DNA of 64,000 bases from Odontesthes bonariensis (GCF_027942865.1 NC_134514.1:4688115-4752114), one strand, 5' to 3'; positions 9,925-20,347 are shown, counted from the stretch's first letter. The notes: a model not told the origin generated them from the sequence alone. Made by a program: numbers and translations.

Positions 9925-11262
9925 ACGTGGGAGGGACCGCTGGCAAGCTGCTGCCGCGCCTCCCCGCTGTATTTGCTATTTTTAACATTGGATTTTAAAC
10001 CCATCTGCTAGAATCGGCTTGCTTTGAGAAGGTCCAGAGTGCGGGACCCAGCACTCTGCGACACCGAATCAGTAGCCACAGTCTCTACCTGTTTGCTGCC
10101 ACTGCCTCGCCACTCGTTAGCCAGCAGCTAGCTACACTGGTACAGGGCTCACCTGTACGGGACTCCTGTGGCTCCTCTCCGCACTCTGTGGCTGGATAAG
10201 TCTGTACTGGTGCGCCCCTCGAAGCACACCGGTTCGAGCCGGTCCGTTGCCACCCTGCCGGCTCTCCTGGGAGCCCGCCTGCTCCTGTGGATTGCTGTCA
10301 GTGCGGGGGACGCCGCCTCCCTGTAACACCAACGGTGTCCACCTGCCGGCCATCTAGCCTGCTGCTAATCCCCAACGCCGCCCCCGTTTCCAGTGAAGCT
10401 ACAACCAGCACGCCCCACTCCTCTGCCTCCGCTGCGCTGGCTCTGTGGCTTCACCATCCACCGTTGGATTACGTTGCTGCCGATCTCAAACCATGTGTAT
10501 TTTTAATCTGTTCCTCTGGATTATGCTGTGCTTTACTCTGGCGAGCGCATCTCCGACCCCCCCCACCCCAGCTTGTTGTATCCCATCACTACATTCTCAA
10601 ACGACCAAGATACATCCACCGAGGCTCTGGACGGAACTTTCACAACAGTCAACACAAACATTCGCTCCATCTGGTCCACTAGGCTCCGCCCCTTCCCAGC
10701 ACTGTACCTGTTTCCACGGCGGCCACAGAGTACACAATGAGTAGCCCTGCCCTCCGCTAAAATCACTGTGTACTGTCCCCGCTGCTCAAAGAAACCAAAT
10801 ACATACCACTCACCTGTCAGAAATTCTGTCTGTTGAATATCAGATCCCTCAGTAACAAGGCTCTGTTGATCGCCGACTTTATTGCTGAACACATCCTGAG
10901 ACCTGGCAACAACCACATGACCCATCTCAACGCCGCTGTCCCGCCTGGTTTTTCTTTTATTAGTGAAGCCCGTGCTACTGGAAGGGGGGGGTGGTCTCAC
11001 TCTCCTTCACCGCGATAACATCAAAGTCACTGCTGTCACAGTCCCCCATAACTCCTCTTTTGAATGTTTAGCTATAAAACTCACAGGCCCCAAACCCGCT
11101 ATCATTTGTGACCATCTACAGACCACCAAAACCCTCTGCTGCCTTCCTCACTGAATTCTCATCACTATTAACATCTGTATGTGCAATGTCCCCCACTGTT
11201 ATCCTCCTCGATGATTTCAATATCCGCATTGACAACCCATCTAGTGTCTTTGCGAAAGACAG
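9925..11262 (+). mobile_element. L2-like LINE 5' part with endonuclease domain
   Basis: A block inserted into LINE-A. The first 900 bp is GC-rich with no intact frame. From about 10830 it encodes the endonuclease N-terminal region of an L2-type ORF2: LNIRSLSNKALLIADFIAEH, PPGFSFISEARATGRGG, VPHNSSFECLAIKLTGPKP and PTVILLDDFNIRIDNPS (catalytic DFN-like motif). It is split over frames and also lacks the TETW segment, which has been deleted. It ends abruptly in LINE-A RT sequence at about 11263. The mirror copy is 51630-52953. Confidence 0.75.
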
Positions 11263-11700
11263 AGTCTGGAGTACCACAGGGCTCAATATTGGGTCCTGTT
11301 TTATTCAGCCTAAATGTCCATAACTTACCAAATGTCTGTAGAAATATAAAGATGCAACCATATGCTGACGATACTGCATTATACTGTCATGCCAATTCAA
11401 TTCAAGAAATTCTCTCAGGAGCCACGGTGCCAGTGTCCCATTGGCTCCAAAACTGTTGTTTATATTTGAATAAAAAATTAAACAGTCTGTATGTTTTACT
11501 CCCGGTAGCCAACAGAGGGACAGCAACCATCAGTCATGGTGGATGCAGAGACACTTGATGTGGTTCAACACTTTGAGTACCTCGGGGTAATCTTTGATTC
11601 TAATCTTAATTTTAAGCAACACGTTAAAAAAGTTACAAATACAATTAAATTTAACTTATCAAATGTTGTTTGCTGTATGTTTTTATGATACCTGCCTGAG
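11263..11700 (+). mobile_element. LINE-A RT core, internal copy 1
   Basis: A second piece of LINE-A RT joined directly to L2. It carries SGVPQGSILGPVLFSLNVHN and the catalytic YADDTALY motif, then a degenerate thumb region. The same RT region recurs at 13462-14010, so LINE-A material was duplicated within the arm before the arms were copied. The mirror is 49480-49619 plus 51344-51629. Confidence 0.7.
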
Positions 11701-11884
11701 GACAACGGATGAAATTTAGCAACTGTAATAACTCCGGCATAATTACATGGATGCTTTGCTGAAATGTTGATTAATGTGCAGAGTCCTAACCAAATAAATA
11801 AGAAATAAAATAAAAACGTCCTCCACACTAACCTGTGGCCCGGTGGACCCAGAGGATGAGCGGGCTCGTTTCATGGTGGAGGGG
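11701..11884 (-). repeat. Minisatellite 5' flank, copy 1
   Basis: About 150 bp including GGCATAATTACATGGATGCT and CCGGTGGACCCAGAGGATGA, repeated nearly unchanged at 14180-14332 before the second minisatellite. The shared flank shows that the two arrays in one arm come from a segmental copy. Confidence 0.75.
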
Positions 11885-12186
11885 TTCTGCTCCTTGTTCA
11901 GCTCCTTGTTCAGCTCCTGGTTCTGCTCCTGTTTCAGCTCCTGGTTCAGCTCCTGGTTCAGCTCCTGGTTCTGCTCCTTGTTCTGCTCCTGGTTCTGCTC
12001 CTGGTTCAGCTCCTGGTTCAGCTCCTGGTTCAGCTCCTGGTTCTGCTCCTGGTTCTGCTCCTGGTTCAGCTCCTGGTTCAGCTCCTGGTTCAGCTCCTGG
12101 TTCAGCTCCTGGTTCTGCTCCTGGTTCAGCTCCTGGTTCTGCTCCTGGTTCTGCTCCTGGTTAAGCCCCTGGTTCTGCTCCTGGAA
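11885..12186. repeat. Short 12-bp minisatellite, left arm
   Basis: About 25 tandem 12-bp units built on GCTCCTGGTTCA / GCTCCTGGTTCT. Because the unit is a multiple of three and free of stops, several frames on both strands stay open. The mirror array at 49133-49291 has only about 13 units. The right edge abuts L2 ORF1 sequence (AAGAGGCATAGCTC). Confidence 0.92.
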
Positions 12187-12475
12187 GAGGCATAGCTCTA
12201 AAGTCAAGCCCGTGGTTCACCATCGACCTGTCCACGCTTCAAACAGATTTTCCCCACTCAGCGACACACCCGCTGAGGACAAAACCCTGGTAACTGGCAG
12301 CTCTATAGTCAGAAACGTGGCATTAGAGGAACCAGCGGCCATAGTTAAATACATTCCAGGGGCCAGAGCGGGCGACGTAGAATCCTATTTAAAACTGCTA
12401 GCTAAGGATAAACGTAAATACGGTAAAATAGTTATGAGTTATCAGTTGTACTTATCTATGAAACCAGATTAACCC
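12187..12475 (+). mobile_element. L2 ORF1 C-terminal fragment fused to minisatellite
   Basis: Encodes [39 protein letters not shown] and [20 protein letters not shown], the conserved central part of fish L2 ORF1 proteins (nucleic-acid chaperone role in the family). The frame runs uninterrupted from the minisatellite into it. It then continues into a few codons of L2 RT and stops (TAA about 12470). The mirror is 48906-49132. Confidence 0.75.
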
Positions 12476-13420
12476 AATAGGTTGGTCAGACTACAAGCAT
12501 GTCTTAAAGACATAAAGACCTGGATGACTCAGAACTGTCTGCTTCTAAATTCAGACAAAACTGAAGTCGTTATCTTTGGACCTGAGCGCTTCAGGGAGAA
12601 ATTGTCTAGCTACATAGTTACTCCAGATGGTATTTCCTTGGCTTCTAGTTCTACAGTGAGGAACCTTGGAGTTATTTTTTACCAGAATGTATCATTTGAC
12701 GCTCATATAAAAACAGGTTTCTAGGACTGCTTTCTTTCATCTTCGTAATATTGTTAAAATCAGGAACATCCTGTCTCAGAGTGATGCAGAAAAACTGCTC
12801 CATGCATCTGTTACTTCAGGATTGGACTGCTGTAATTCTTTATTATTGGGCTGTCCCACATATTCTCTGAAAAGCCTCCAGCTGATCCAAAATGCTGCAG
12901 CCAGAGTTCTGATGAGAACTAACAGCAGAGATCATAGTTCTCCAGTTTTAGCTTCTCTTCATTGGCTGCATGTTAAATTCAGAATAAAATTTAAGATTCT
13001 TCTCCTCGCATATAAAGCTCTTAATGACCGAGCTCCATCATACCTTAAAGATCTCATTATAAGATACCCTCCGCTCAACCTCTGCTGGACTACTAACCAT
13101 CCCCACGTCACGCCTCAGCACCATGGGTGACCGAGCCTTCCGCTGCTCAGCACCCAGGCTCTGGAACTCCCTCCCCCCACTCATAAGACAGTCAGACTCC
13201 ATCACATCATTCAAATCTCAACTTAAAACTCGCCTATTCAAACTGGCATACTCCCTATAACTGGACGCTGTGCACTTCTGTTTTATGTTGTCTCATGTTT
13301 TTATGCTTTTATTATTTTCTATGCTCTTATTTATAATGTAAGGTGACCTTGGGTGACCTGGAAGGCGCCTCCAAATAAAATTTATTATTGTTATTATTAT
13401 TATTATTATTATTATTGCTA
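12476..13420 (+). mobile_element. L2 LINE RT C-terminus and 3' end
   Basis: Encodes the RT thumb and C-terminal region of L2: ACLKDIKTWMTQNCLLLNSD, TVRNLGVIFYQNVSFDAHIK, SLKSLQLIQNAAARVLMRTN and HWLHVKFRIKFKILLLAYKA, with breaks. It ends with the L2 3' tail (GGCGCCTCCAAATAAAATTT) and an (ATT)n microsatellite at about 13380-13418. The RT palm is missing. In the right arm the same stretch (48189-48884) is open for 231 codons. Confidence 0.85.
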
Positions 13421-14010
13421 AATCTACTCATTTCAACTTTTCAAATAGTGCCCTCTGCTGGATGAAATCATACCTCTCGCACAGGAAACAGGCAGTTCAA
13501 ATTGGTGATTCGCCATCTTCATACCTCACTTCTTGGGCTGGAGTACCACAGGGCTCAATATTGGGTCCTGTTTTATTCAGCCTAAATGTCCATAACTTAC
13601 CAAATGTCAGTAGAAATATAAAGATGCAACCATATGCTGACGACACTGCATTATACTGTCATGCCAATTCAATTCAAGAAGCTGCTGCAATTCTCTCAGG
13701 AGCCACGGTGCCAATGTCCCATTGGCTCCAAAACTGTTGTTTACATTTGAATAAAAACCGGCAACCATCAGTCATGGTGGATGCAGAGACACTTGATGTG
13801 GTTCAACACTTTAAGTACCTCGGGGCAATCTTTGATTCTAATCTTAATTTTAAGCAACACGTTAAAAAAGTCACAAATACAATTAAATTGAACTTATCAA
13901 ATTTCAAACATATGAGACCCTTCCTGACTATGGAGTCAGCGAAGACTTCTACGCATGCATTGATACTTCCTCGTATTTCCTGCTGTTATACAACATGGTC
14001 ACATACATCA
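13421..14010 (+). mobile_element. LINE-A RT core, copy 2
   Basis: Open frame with MKSYLSHRKQAVQIGDSPSS, GVPQGSILGPVLFSLNVHN, the catalytic YADDTALY, HFKYLGAIFDSNLNFKQHVK and RISCCYTTWSHTSQC. This is the palm and thumb of LINE-A, continuing the piece that ends at 9924 once the L2/minisatellite insert is discounted. It lacks the 5' and 3' ends. The mirror is 46930-47285 plus 47734-47916, split by a solo LTR. Confidence 0.8.
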
Positions 14011-14332
14011 CAGTGCAAATGCGAGAGCGAATGTCTCGTTTCTTGGGAGGGGGTCCGTCATCCATTACCAATGTCAAGAAAGAGAGAGAGAGGACGGGGG
14101 GGACGGGGATCGATGGGGTGGGGGTGGTCGATGGGCAGTCGCGGCCACTGTGGAACTGTGGTGCTTAGTTGGAGTGACAACTCCGGCATAATTACATGGA
14201 TGCTTTGCTGAAATGTTGATTAATGTGCAGAGTCCTAACCAAATGAATAAGAAATTAAATAAAAACGGCCTCCACACTGACCAGTGGCCCGGTGGACCCA
14301 GAGGATGAGCGGGCTCGTTTCCTGGTGGAGGG
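14011..14332. other. G-rich tract and minisatellite flank, copy 2
   Basis: About 14040-14140 is purine- and G-rich, with runs of GAGAGAGAG and repeated GGGG. About 14180-14332 repeats the flank at 11730-11884. No gene is seen. The G-rich tract could form unusual structures but this is unproven. Confidence 0.6.
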
Positions 14333-15493
14333 GTTCTGCTCCTGGTTCTGCTCCTGGTTCAGCTCCTGCTTCAGCTCCTGGTTCAGCTCCTGGTTCAGCT
14401 CCTGCTTCAGCTCCTGGTTCAGCTCCTGGTACTGCTCCTGCTTCAGTTCCTGGTACTGCTCCTGGTACTGCTCCTGCTTCAGCTCCTGGTACTGCTCCTG
14501 GTACTGCTCCTGGTACTGCTCCTGCTTCAGTTCCTGGTACTGCTCCTGGTACTGCTCCTGCTTCAGCTCCTGGTACTGCTCCTGGTACTGCTCCTGCTTC
14601 AGCTCCTGGTACTGCTCCTGGTTCTGCTCCTGTTTCAGCTCCTGGTTCTGTTCCTGCTTCAGCTCCTGGTACTGCTCCTGGTTCTGCTCCTGTTTCAGCT
14701 CCAGGTTCTGCTCCTGCTTCAGCTCCTGCTTCAGCTCCTGGTACTGCTCCTGCTTCAGCTCCTGGTACTGCTCCTGGTTCTGCTCCTGTTTCAGCTCCTG
14801 GTTCTGTTCCTGCTTCAGCTCCTGGTACTGCTCCTGGTTCTGCTCCTGTTTCAGCTCCAGGTTCTGCTCCTGCTTCAGCTCCTGCTTCAGCTCCTGGTAC
14901 TGCTCCTGCTTCAGCTCCTGGTACTGCTCCTGCTTCAGCTCCTGGTTCTTCTCCTGGTTCTGCTCCTGCTTCAGCTCCTGGTACTGCTCCTGGTTCTGCT
15001 CCTGTTTCAGCTCCTGGTTCTGCTCCTGTTTCAGTTCCTGGTACTGCTCCTGGTACTGCTCCAGGTTCTGCTCCTGCTTCAGCTCCTGGTTCAGCTCCTG
15101 CTTCAGCTCCTGGTACTGCTCCTGGTTCTGCTCCTGTTTCAGCTCCAGGTTCTGCTCCTGCTTCAGCTCCTGGTTCAGCTCCTGCTTCAGCTCCTGGTAC
15201 TGCTCCTGGTTCTGCTCCTGTTTCAGCTCCAGGTTCTGCTCCTGCTTCAGCTCCTGCTTCAGCTCCTGGTACTGCTCCTGCTTCAGCTCCTGGTACTGCT
15301 CCTGGTTCTGCTCCTGCTTCAGCTCCTGGTTCTTCTCCTGGTTCTGCTCCTGCTTCAGCTCCTGGTACTGCTCCTGGTTCTGCTCCTGTTTCAGCTCCTG
15401 GTTCTGCTCCTGTTTCAGTTCCTGGTACTGCTCCTGGTACTGCTCCAGGTTCTGCTCCTGCTTCAGCTCCAGGTTCTGCTCCTGGTTCTGCTC
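14333..15493. repeat. Long 12-bp minisatellite, left arm
   Basis: About 97 tandem 12-bp units of the forms GCTCCTGGTTCT, GCTCCTGGTACT and GCTCCTGCTTCA, mixed in higher-order order. Frames on both strands remain open for 400 or more codons (for example Gln-Glu-Leu-Lys or Pro-Gly-Ala-Glu type repeats). This follows from the unit length and gives no evidence of a protein. The open frames lack in-frame ATG starts at their outer ends. The mirror array has about 121 units. Confidence 0.93.
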
Positions 15494-16056
15494 CATTCGG
15501 GTTCTCCGACTGATGGACTCTGCAACAGTCAGCACATACGATAAGTTCCAGCTGTGGCGTGCAGCGTATTAAACCACACCCACTTTTCTTCTTCTCTTGA
15601 TAACCTTTCTGCACAGTTTTTAACCATCCAGTCACATTCCATTAAACTCATTATTTTGGTTTTTATTTAAATCCCTGTGAACTTTAAAATGCTTCTTTAA
15701 AGACCCACTAAGGTCACAGTTCAAAATATTTGTAGCTTTTTGATCAAATTCAGAAAAAAAATGTAATAATATACTCTGTAAACCGACACCCACTGTGTGC
15801 AATATCCCATAAATCTCATCTGAGTCAGTGTAAGGCTTTGCGGTAAGACGTGTTGCATCACTTCCTGTTACCTTGCTTGTGTACTGTGGAATTTCTTGCT
15901 CCTCTTGGACTACTGATAATCACTTTATTTCTACCTATAACTTACACAATTTTGCATAGTTAACTCTATAGCTTACCGTTCTGTTCTAACACACTCCTAC
16001 AGATCTTTAATCTTTATTCTCACTTTTTAGCGGTGTATCTGGTTCTCTAGCTTAGC
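15494..16056. other. Non-coding stretch between minisatellite and L2 ORF1
   Basis: No gene seen. The minus strand near 15565-15640 (TGACTGGATGGTTAAAAACT) has a diverged inverted relative at 16806-16870. Just before ORF1, 15880-16056 is the likely L2 5' UTR. Confidence 0.5.
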
Positions 16057-16305
16057 ATGGCTACCGGTTCTCTCCCTCCATCTCCTGCTTTCACCTGCTC
16101 CGTGTGTCAGATGTTTAGTTACTCCTCTGCCTCCTTTAGCGATAATGCGACATGTAACAAATGTAGTTTTTTTGTAGCTTTGGAGCCGAGGTTATCTGAA
16201 TTGGACGCTCGGCTCTGCACTGTTGAAAATCAACCGATAGCGAGCCAGGTCCCAGACCTGTTCTCATTTCCAGAACCTTTTTATCATGTGCTCAGTCCTT
16301 GTTGA
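16057..16305 (+). mobile_element. L2 ORF1 N-terminus, left copy
   Basis: From a true ATG it encodes 82 codons: FTCSVCQMFSYSSASFSDN, CNKCS and LSELDARLCTVENQPIASQ, followed by a coiled-coil-like start. The CxxC pairs suggest a small zinc-binding motif ahead of the coiled coil, as in fish L2 ORF1. About 160 bp of the middle, still present at 44120-44539 in the right arm, is deleted here. The reading frame ends early. Confidence 0.75.
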
Positions 16306-17124
16306 TTCGTCGATTAAAAAAAAAATATATATTGGATATGTAAAGGAAACTGAATAATGAAGCTTTCATGAGACACTTCTGAAGAGGACATTCAGACTGT
16401 CTTTTAATGGGCTTCTGAGTGTAAATCTGAGAAATCAGACACTGATACTGAGGAGAACTGTATTTCTACTGCTCCTGTGATACTTTCCTGGATCACCCAC
16501 AAGTCTTTATAATAATGCTATGACTCCACTTCACACAGCTTAAACTCTTAATGTAATTAAAGTATTTATATTGACCATAATTAAGTCCCGTTTTAAGCTC
16601 TAATCATGAAATATGGCATATTGTGTACGTTAAACACATCAAATCACATGTTTTCGCTGCACACTTCTATCAAAAAGCCAAATGATGCTCAGATAAGTCT
16701 GGAAAGAACCATTATAAATTTGACATTGATTATCAAACTTTTTAAATCACAAAAGATTTCAGCAAAACTACAGAAAGAAGTTAAGAAAACTGCAGCTTTA
16801 GTGGAAAATGTGACAGGATGGTCAAAAACTGCCCCAAAAGGTTAGAAAAGAGGAAGAAAAGGGGCCAGAAGTATGTTTCACACACAGCTAAAAGGATAAA
16901 GCTCCATTTTATTTGGCGGTTAACGGTTAAAGATCGCTAGCATTAGCATTAGAATTAGCGGGACGTGCTAACTGTGAATAGCAGCCAGGTTATTTGAACG
17001 TTTTACTCTCTGCTGCATGTTCTGACTGCCCGTGTCCAGGAGCAGGACTCAAACCAATGACACAGAGCACTTTGAAAATATTGTTGCTAACGTCTGACCG
17101 CTAAATTCATTATTTTATGGACTT
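16306..17124. other. AT-rich non-coding sequence
   Basis: No gene seen. It mirrors 43304-44119 closely. Downstream of the splice donor at 17127 (minus strand) it could be intron. Confidence 0.45.
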
Positions 17125-17240
17125 ACCTGCTTGTAGCTTTCTGTTGCTATGTTCATAGATATGGCTAGAATGGCTAGATGTCTCGTCCGCGTTGCTGGGC
17201 AACGGAGTCGAACGTCCGCAGATGGCCGCCATCTTGCAGA
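17125..17240 (-). promoter_or_regulatory. Promoter-like YY1 + X-box element with splice donor, left copy
   Basis: On the minus strand a YY1-type site (AAGATGGCGGCCATC, 17221-17235) is followed by a near-palindromic RFX X-box (GTTGCCCAGCAAC, 17191-17203) and a short presumptive exon ending CAG|GTAAGT at 17127. The arrangement is that of a TATA-less vertebrate promoter with a 5' non-coding exon. No coding sequence can be assigned. The mirror copy at 43205-43303 has donor GTGAGT. Confidence 0.5.
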
Positions 17241-17399
17241 AAGCGCTCTCGCAGACAACATTGTGTTGATGGTGAAACATTCAAACATTCAAGACATAAC
17301 TTGCTTAATTCTCAAACGTTTAGGTTATTATAAACATCAAAGTAGTAAGCTAATTATCACACTACAGACGAAGTCCATATTTATTTTTTTTAAATTAAA

Positions 17400-17650
17400 A
17401 CGTAAATATTTCACGTTTATTTGCCCCATGACTCAACTTTATTTATCCCTTGGGATGACTCCCTCAGGGAAATTTAAGTCCCCAGTAGCTTCAAACACAC
17501 ACATAGGATCTCTATAAATCTAAAATACAGTATAATATAGAATAATTAATATAATATATAATTAAAATATAATTAATATAGAAGAATCTACAACAAAGTG
17601 TAAAAAAATATATAGGCTATACAAGATATACAAAGTAAAGAGAGTAAAAT
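17400..17650 (-). mobile_element. LINE 3' end fragment (minus strand)
   Basis: Minus-strand sequence ATTTCCCTGAGGGAGTCATC followed by GGATAAATAAAG matches the 3' end style of CR1/L2-like fish LINEs. Upstream is AT-rich sequence. It is severely 5' truncated, and the mirror copy is near 42780-43020. Confidence 0.5.
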
Positions 17651-17661
17651 AAGTTATAGCA

Positions 17662-19033
17662 CTATGGTTGAGTTATTGCCCATATTACACAACACTTGTG
17701 TTTGCACGCTTCGACACACCTGGCAGCAGAGAGACTGTTCATCTGCCACCACTTGAGGAGCAATCTCAGGCTCTTGTCCTGCAGCAACTCCAGGTGAGCT
17801 CCACCCTGAGGGGGATCAACACAAGAAAAGCTGCAGGACCAGATAAGGTGTCGGCTCGGATTCTTAAGCTGTGTGCTCATCAGCTGGCTGGAGTTTTAAT
17901 GGACATTTTCAACCTGTCCCTGCATCTCGCTTCAGTTCCTGCTTGCCTCAAGTCCTCCATCATTGTGCCTGTGCTAAAAAATCTGCTATCAGCAGCCTCA
18001 ACGATTACCGCCCTGTCGCTCTGACACCGGTGATCATGAAGTGCTTTGAGAGGATTGTCCAGGATAGATCCAGGACATCATTCCTGCCCGATCCTCAGAG
18101 GACCCAGTCTCACTAGCACTCCACACGGCCCTGACTCACCTGGAGCATCCCAACACCTACGTCAGGATGTTATTTGTGGACTTCAGTTCAGCTTTTAATA
18201 CTGTGATCCCAGAAAAGCTGACGCTGAAAGTCCACAACCTGGGACCGTCTGGCCCCCTGTGCTTCTGGATCAAAGACTTTCTCACCAACAGGCCTCAAGT
18301 GGTGAGAATTGGGGACTGCACATCGTCCACACTGATCCTGAGCGCAGGCACACCGCAGGGATGTGTGCTCAGCCCGGCACTTTTCACTCTGTTCACACAC
18401 GACTGTTCTGCTACTCACCCAACAAACATGGCTATGAAGTTTGCAGACGACACCACCGTAGTGGGTCTCATATCGGACAACGATGAGACTCACTGCAGAG
18501 AGGAGATCCAGCACCTGACCGGATGGTGTTCAGACAGCAACCTGGTCCTGAACACCAGCAAGACCAAGAAGGTCATTGTGGACCTCAGGAGATCCAGGAA
18601 GACAGAACACACCCCTCTCCTCATTCATGGGGGGGAGGTGGAGCGGGTGGACAACATCAAGTTCCTGAGCATCCACATCACATCTGACCTCACCTGGTCC
18701 ATGCACATATCCCACCTGGTGAAGAAGGCCCAACAAAGGCTCTTCTTCCTGAAGAAGCTGAAGAGGACTGGACTCTCCCCTCAGCTTCTGACTAACTTCT
18801 ACACAGCAGAGAGCATCCTCTGTCTCAGTGCAACAGTGTGGGATGGGAGCTGCACTGCACAGGACAGGAAGGACTTGGCCCGTGTGGTCAAGACAGCACA
18901 GGGGATCGTGGGGAGTCCTCTCCCACACCTGGACTCAATATACGACGGCCGGGTCCAAAGGAGGGCCAGTCGTATAGCCACAGAGCCCACCCACCCAGGA
19001 CATGAACTGTTTGTGCCTCTTCCATCCAGAAAG
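17662..19033 (+). mobile_element. CR1-like LINE-C RT region, left copy
   Basis: Encodes RT and C-terminal sequence of a jockey/CR1-group [23 protein letters not shown], then [18 protein letters not shown] (first catalytic Asp), [35 protein letters not shown] (catalytic FADD), [19 protein letters not shown] and the conserved C-terminal [17 protein letters not shown]. The central frame is open for over 300 codons. A 30-bp deletion near 18090 breaks it upstream, and the 3' part is lost at about 19033. The complete 3' tail survives in the right arm. Confidence 0.85.
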
Positions 19034-19307
19034 ATGAAAGTATCTTGGGAACAAAGACGGAACAGGATGAGACCAAGATGCTTCATTTGAAGATGGTGTC
19101 ATAAGTCTCCCACTAAGAATCTCTGGGGAAAACAGTGAGAACAATAAATATGTAGTTCCACCATCCTGTCCTCACACCACACTGCTAAGATTCAAATAAA
19201 TGTCTGTCTGCTGTAGTTCCCCTACAATCCAGCTGTGCTGTGACTAAGAGGAAGTGAACAAGTGGAATCTGTGAGATGCAGTTTTATCTAAGAAGCAGAT
19301 TATGTTC
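19034..19307 (+). repeat. Inner end of left arm, with arm-end repeat E copy 2
   Basis: Sequence matching 33180-33455 of the right arm, where the BEL/Pao insertion follows directly. It includes arm-end repeat E at 19188-19307. Similarity to the right arm ends at about 19307. Confidence 0.8.
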
Positions 19308-19364
19308 AAACCCAGTCTGACAGAAAAACGTGTAATAGCTACGTTGGTCCACAAGGGAAAACAT

Positions 19365-19407
19365 GGTATTGTCACAATTTGGCGCCCAAAATTGTGACAA
19401 TACCATC
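19365..19407. repeat. Near-perfect short palindrome at array entry
   Basis: TGGTATTGTCACAATTT and its complement AAATTGTGACAATACCA flank a ~7-nt GC-rich loop. It sits between the inner arm end and the first tRNA unit. Its function is unknown. Confidence 0.75.
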
Positions 19408-19494
19408 TACCATTTAATACCATCTTCAAAACTAAACTAAGATGTTGCTTGATGTCTCAGCTGGTTATTGTAGATGGCAAGTCATACTCTACAG

Positions 19495-19983
19495 CAGGGG
19501 TCTTCAACGTTTTTCAGGCCAGGGACCCCCAAACTGATGGAGAGTTGGAGCAGGGACCCCCCTACTATTTATATGGCATACAATTGTGTTTTAAATTTAA
19601 CGGGGCCTAGTGCCGTGTATAAACATAGCTACTCTGTTATTGTAAATTCAATACTAAGCTATTGAAATAATACACAGGTTAATATATTCGTGTTTTTATT
19701 TTAAACATGTGCAAGGTACAGGGTGGCCGTGCCACTGCCATTTATAAACAAACATCTTGCATACAACACTGAGCTATTCAAATAATCCAGAGATTTTAAA
19801 TTTAAACATGCATGTGGATGGGACAATGAATCCTCAAACCATCTGTGGATGGCACACGTTTGCACACAATTTGTGACAATAAAAATTTTTTTTTTTTTTT
19901 TTTTTTTTTTTAATTGTTAAAAATCGTCTAATCAACCAAAGATTTCGCGACCCCCCTGCAGTACCCCTTGTTGAAGACCTCTG
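19495..19983. mobile_element. hAT-type MITE in first array unit
   Basis: A 489-bp element with termini CAGGGGTCTTCAAC and GTTGAAGACCTCTG, flanked by the 8-bp duplication CTCTACAG (19487-19494, 19984-19991). All other units show the unoccupied CTCTACAGAGTCAC. It contains a long T run and no coding sequence. Since only one unit carries it, it entered after the array formed or has not been spread by homogenisation. Confidence 0.9.
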
Positions 19984-20347
19984 CTCTACAGAGTCACTTT
20001 CTCTATCCAAGACATTGCACTAGTTGCTAGCTATCAAAGATATTTGAGCCTAGATTCTTAGTCATTCAGCTCTCGGTAATCCTACAAACTTGGATGAGGG
20101 AAACTCGACTTCTTGGTTCTTGAAGATATTTCACCACGTTTACCCGTCTGAAACAACATGTGTTGGTTACAGCATCAACAACTACAGAATCTAGTCAAAC
20201 TCTGTCACAAGGTTGTCAAGACTTGTTATGTCACCTGCAGTGTTACGCTTTTAACCGTTTCATGATGAAATTGCTGATTTCAATCCCTTGAACACTGGTA
20301 GCAAACGAGTATATCGAAATATGTAAGCATGTTTCTCTGCTTCCAGA

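Larger units (their letters stand above)
3148..19307 (+). repeat. Left arm of giant interrupted inverted repeat
   Basis: This ~16.2-kb arm reads, in order, as the reverse complement of 33180-63074. Paired landmarks (left/right) include zinc-finger exon 4478-5093/61060-62010, THAP exon 6690-6897/54768-54975, short minisatellite 11885-12186/49133-49291, long minisatellite 14333-15493/45099-46551, L2 ORF1 start 16057/44539, YY1-like site 17221/43219 and CR1-like LINE 17662-19033/41204-42771. Outer ends pair at 3148/63074 and inner ends at 19307/33180. Identity is high by eye but was not computed. Left-only features are a hAT insertion (8771-9802) and a deletion joining the LINE to flanking sequence at about 19033. 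Confidence 0.92.

Noticed and set aside
18188-18928. Minus-strand frames over LINE-C
   Set aside because: Antisense to a well-supported RT reading frame and without domains.
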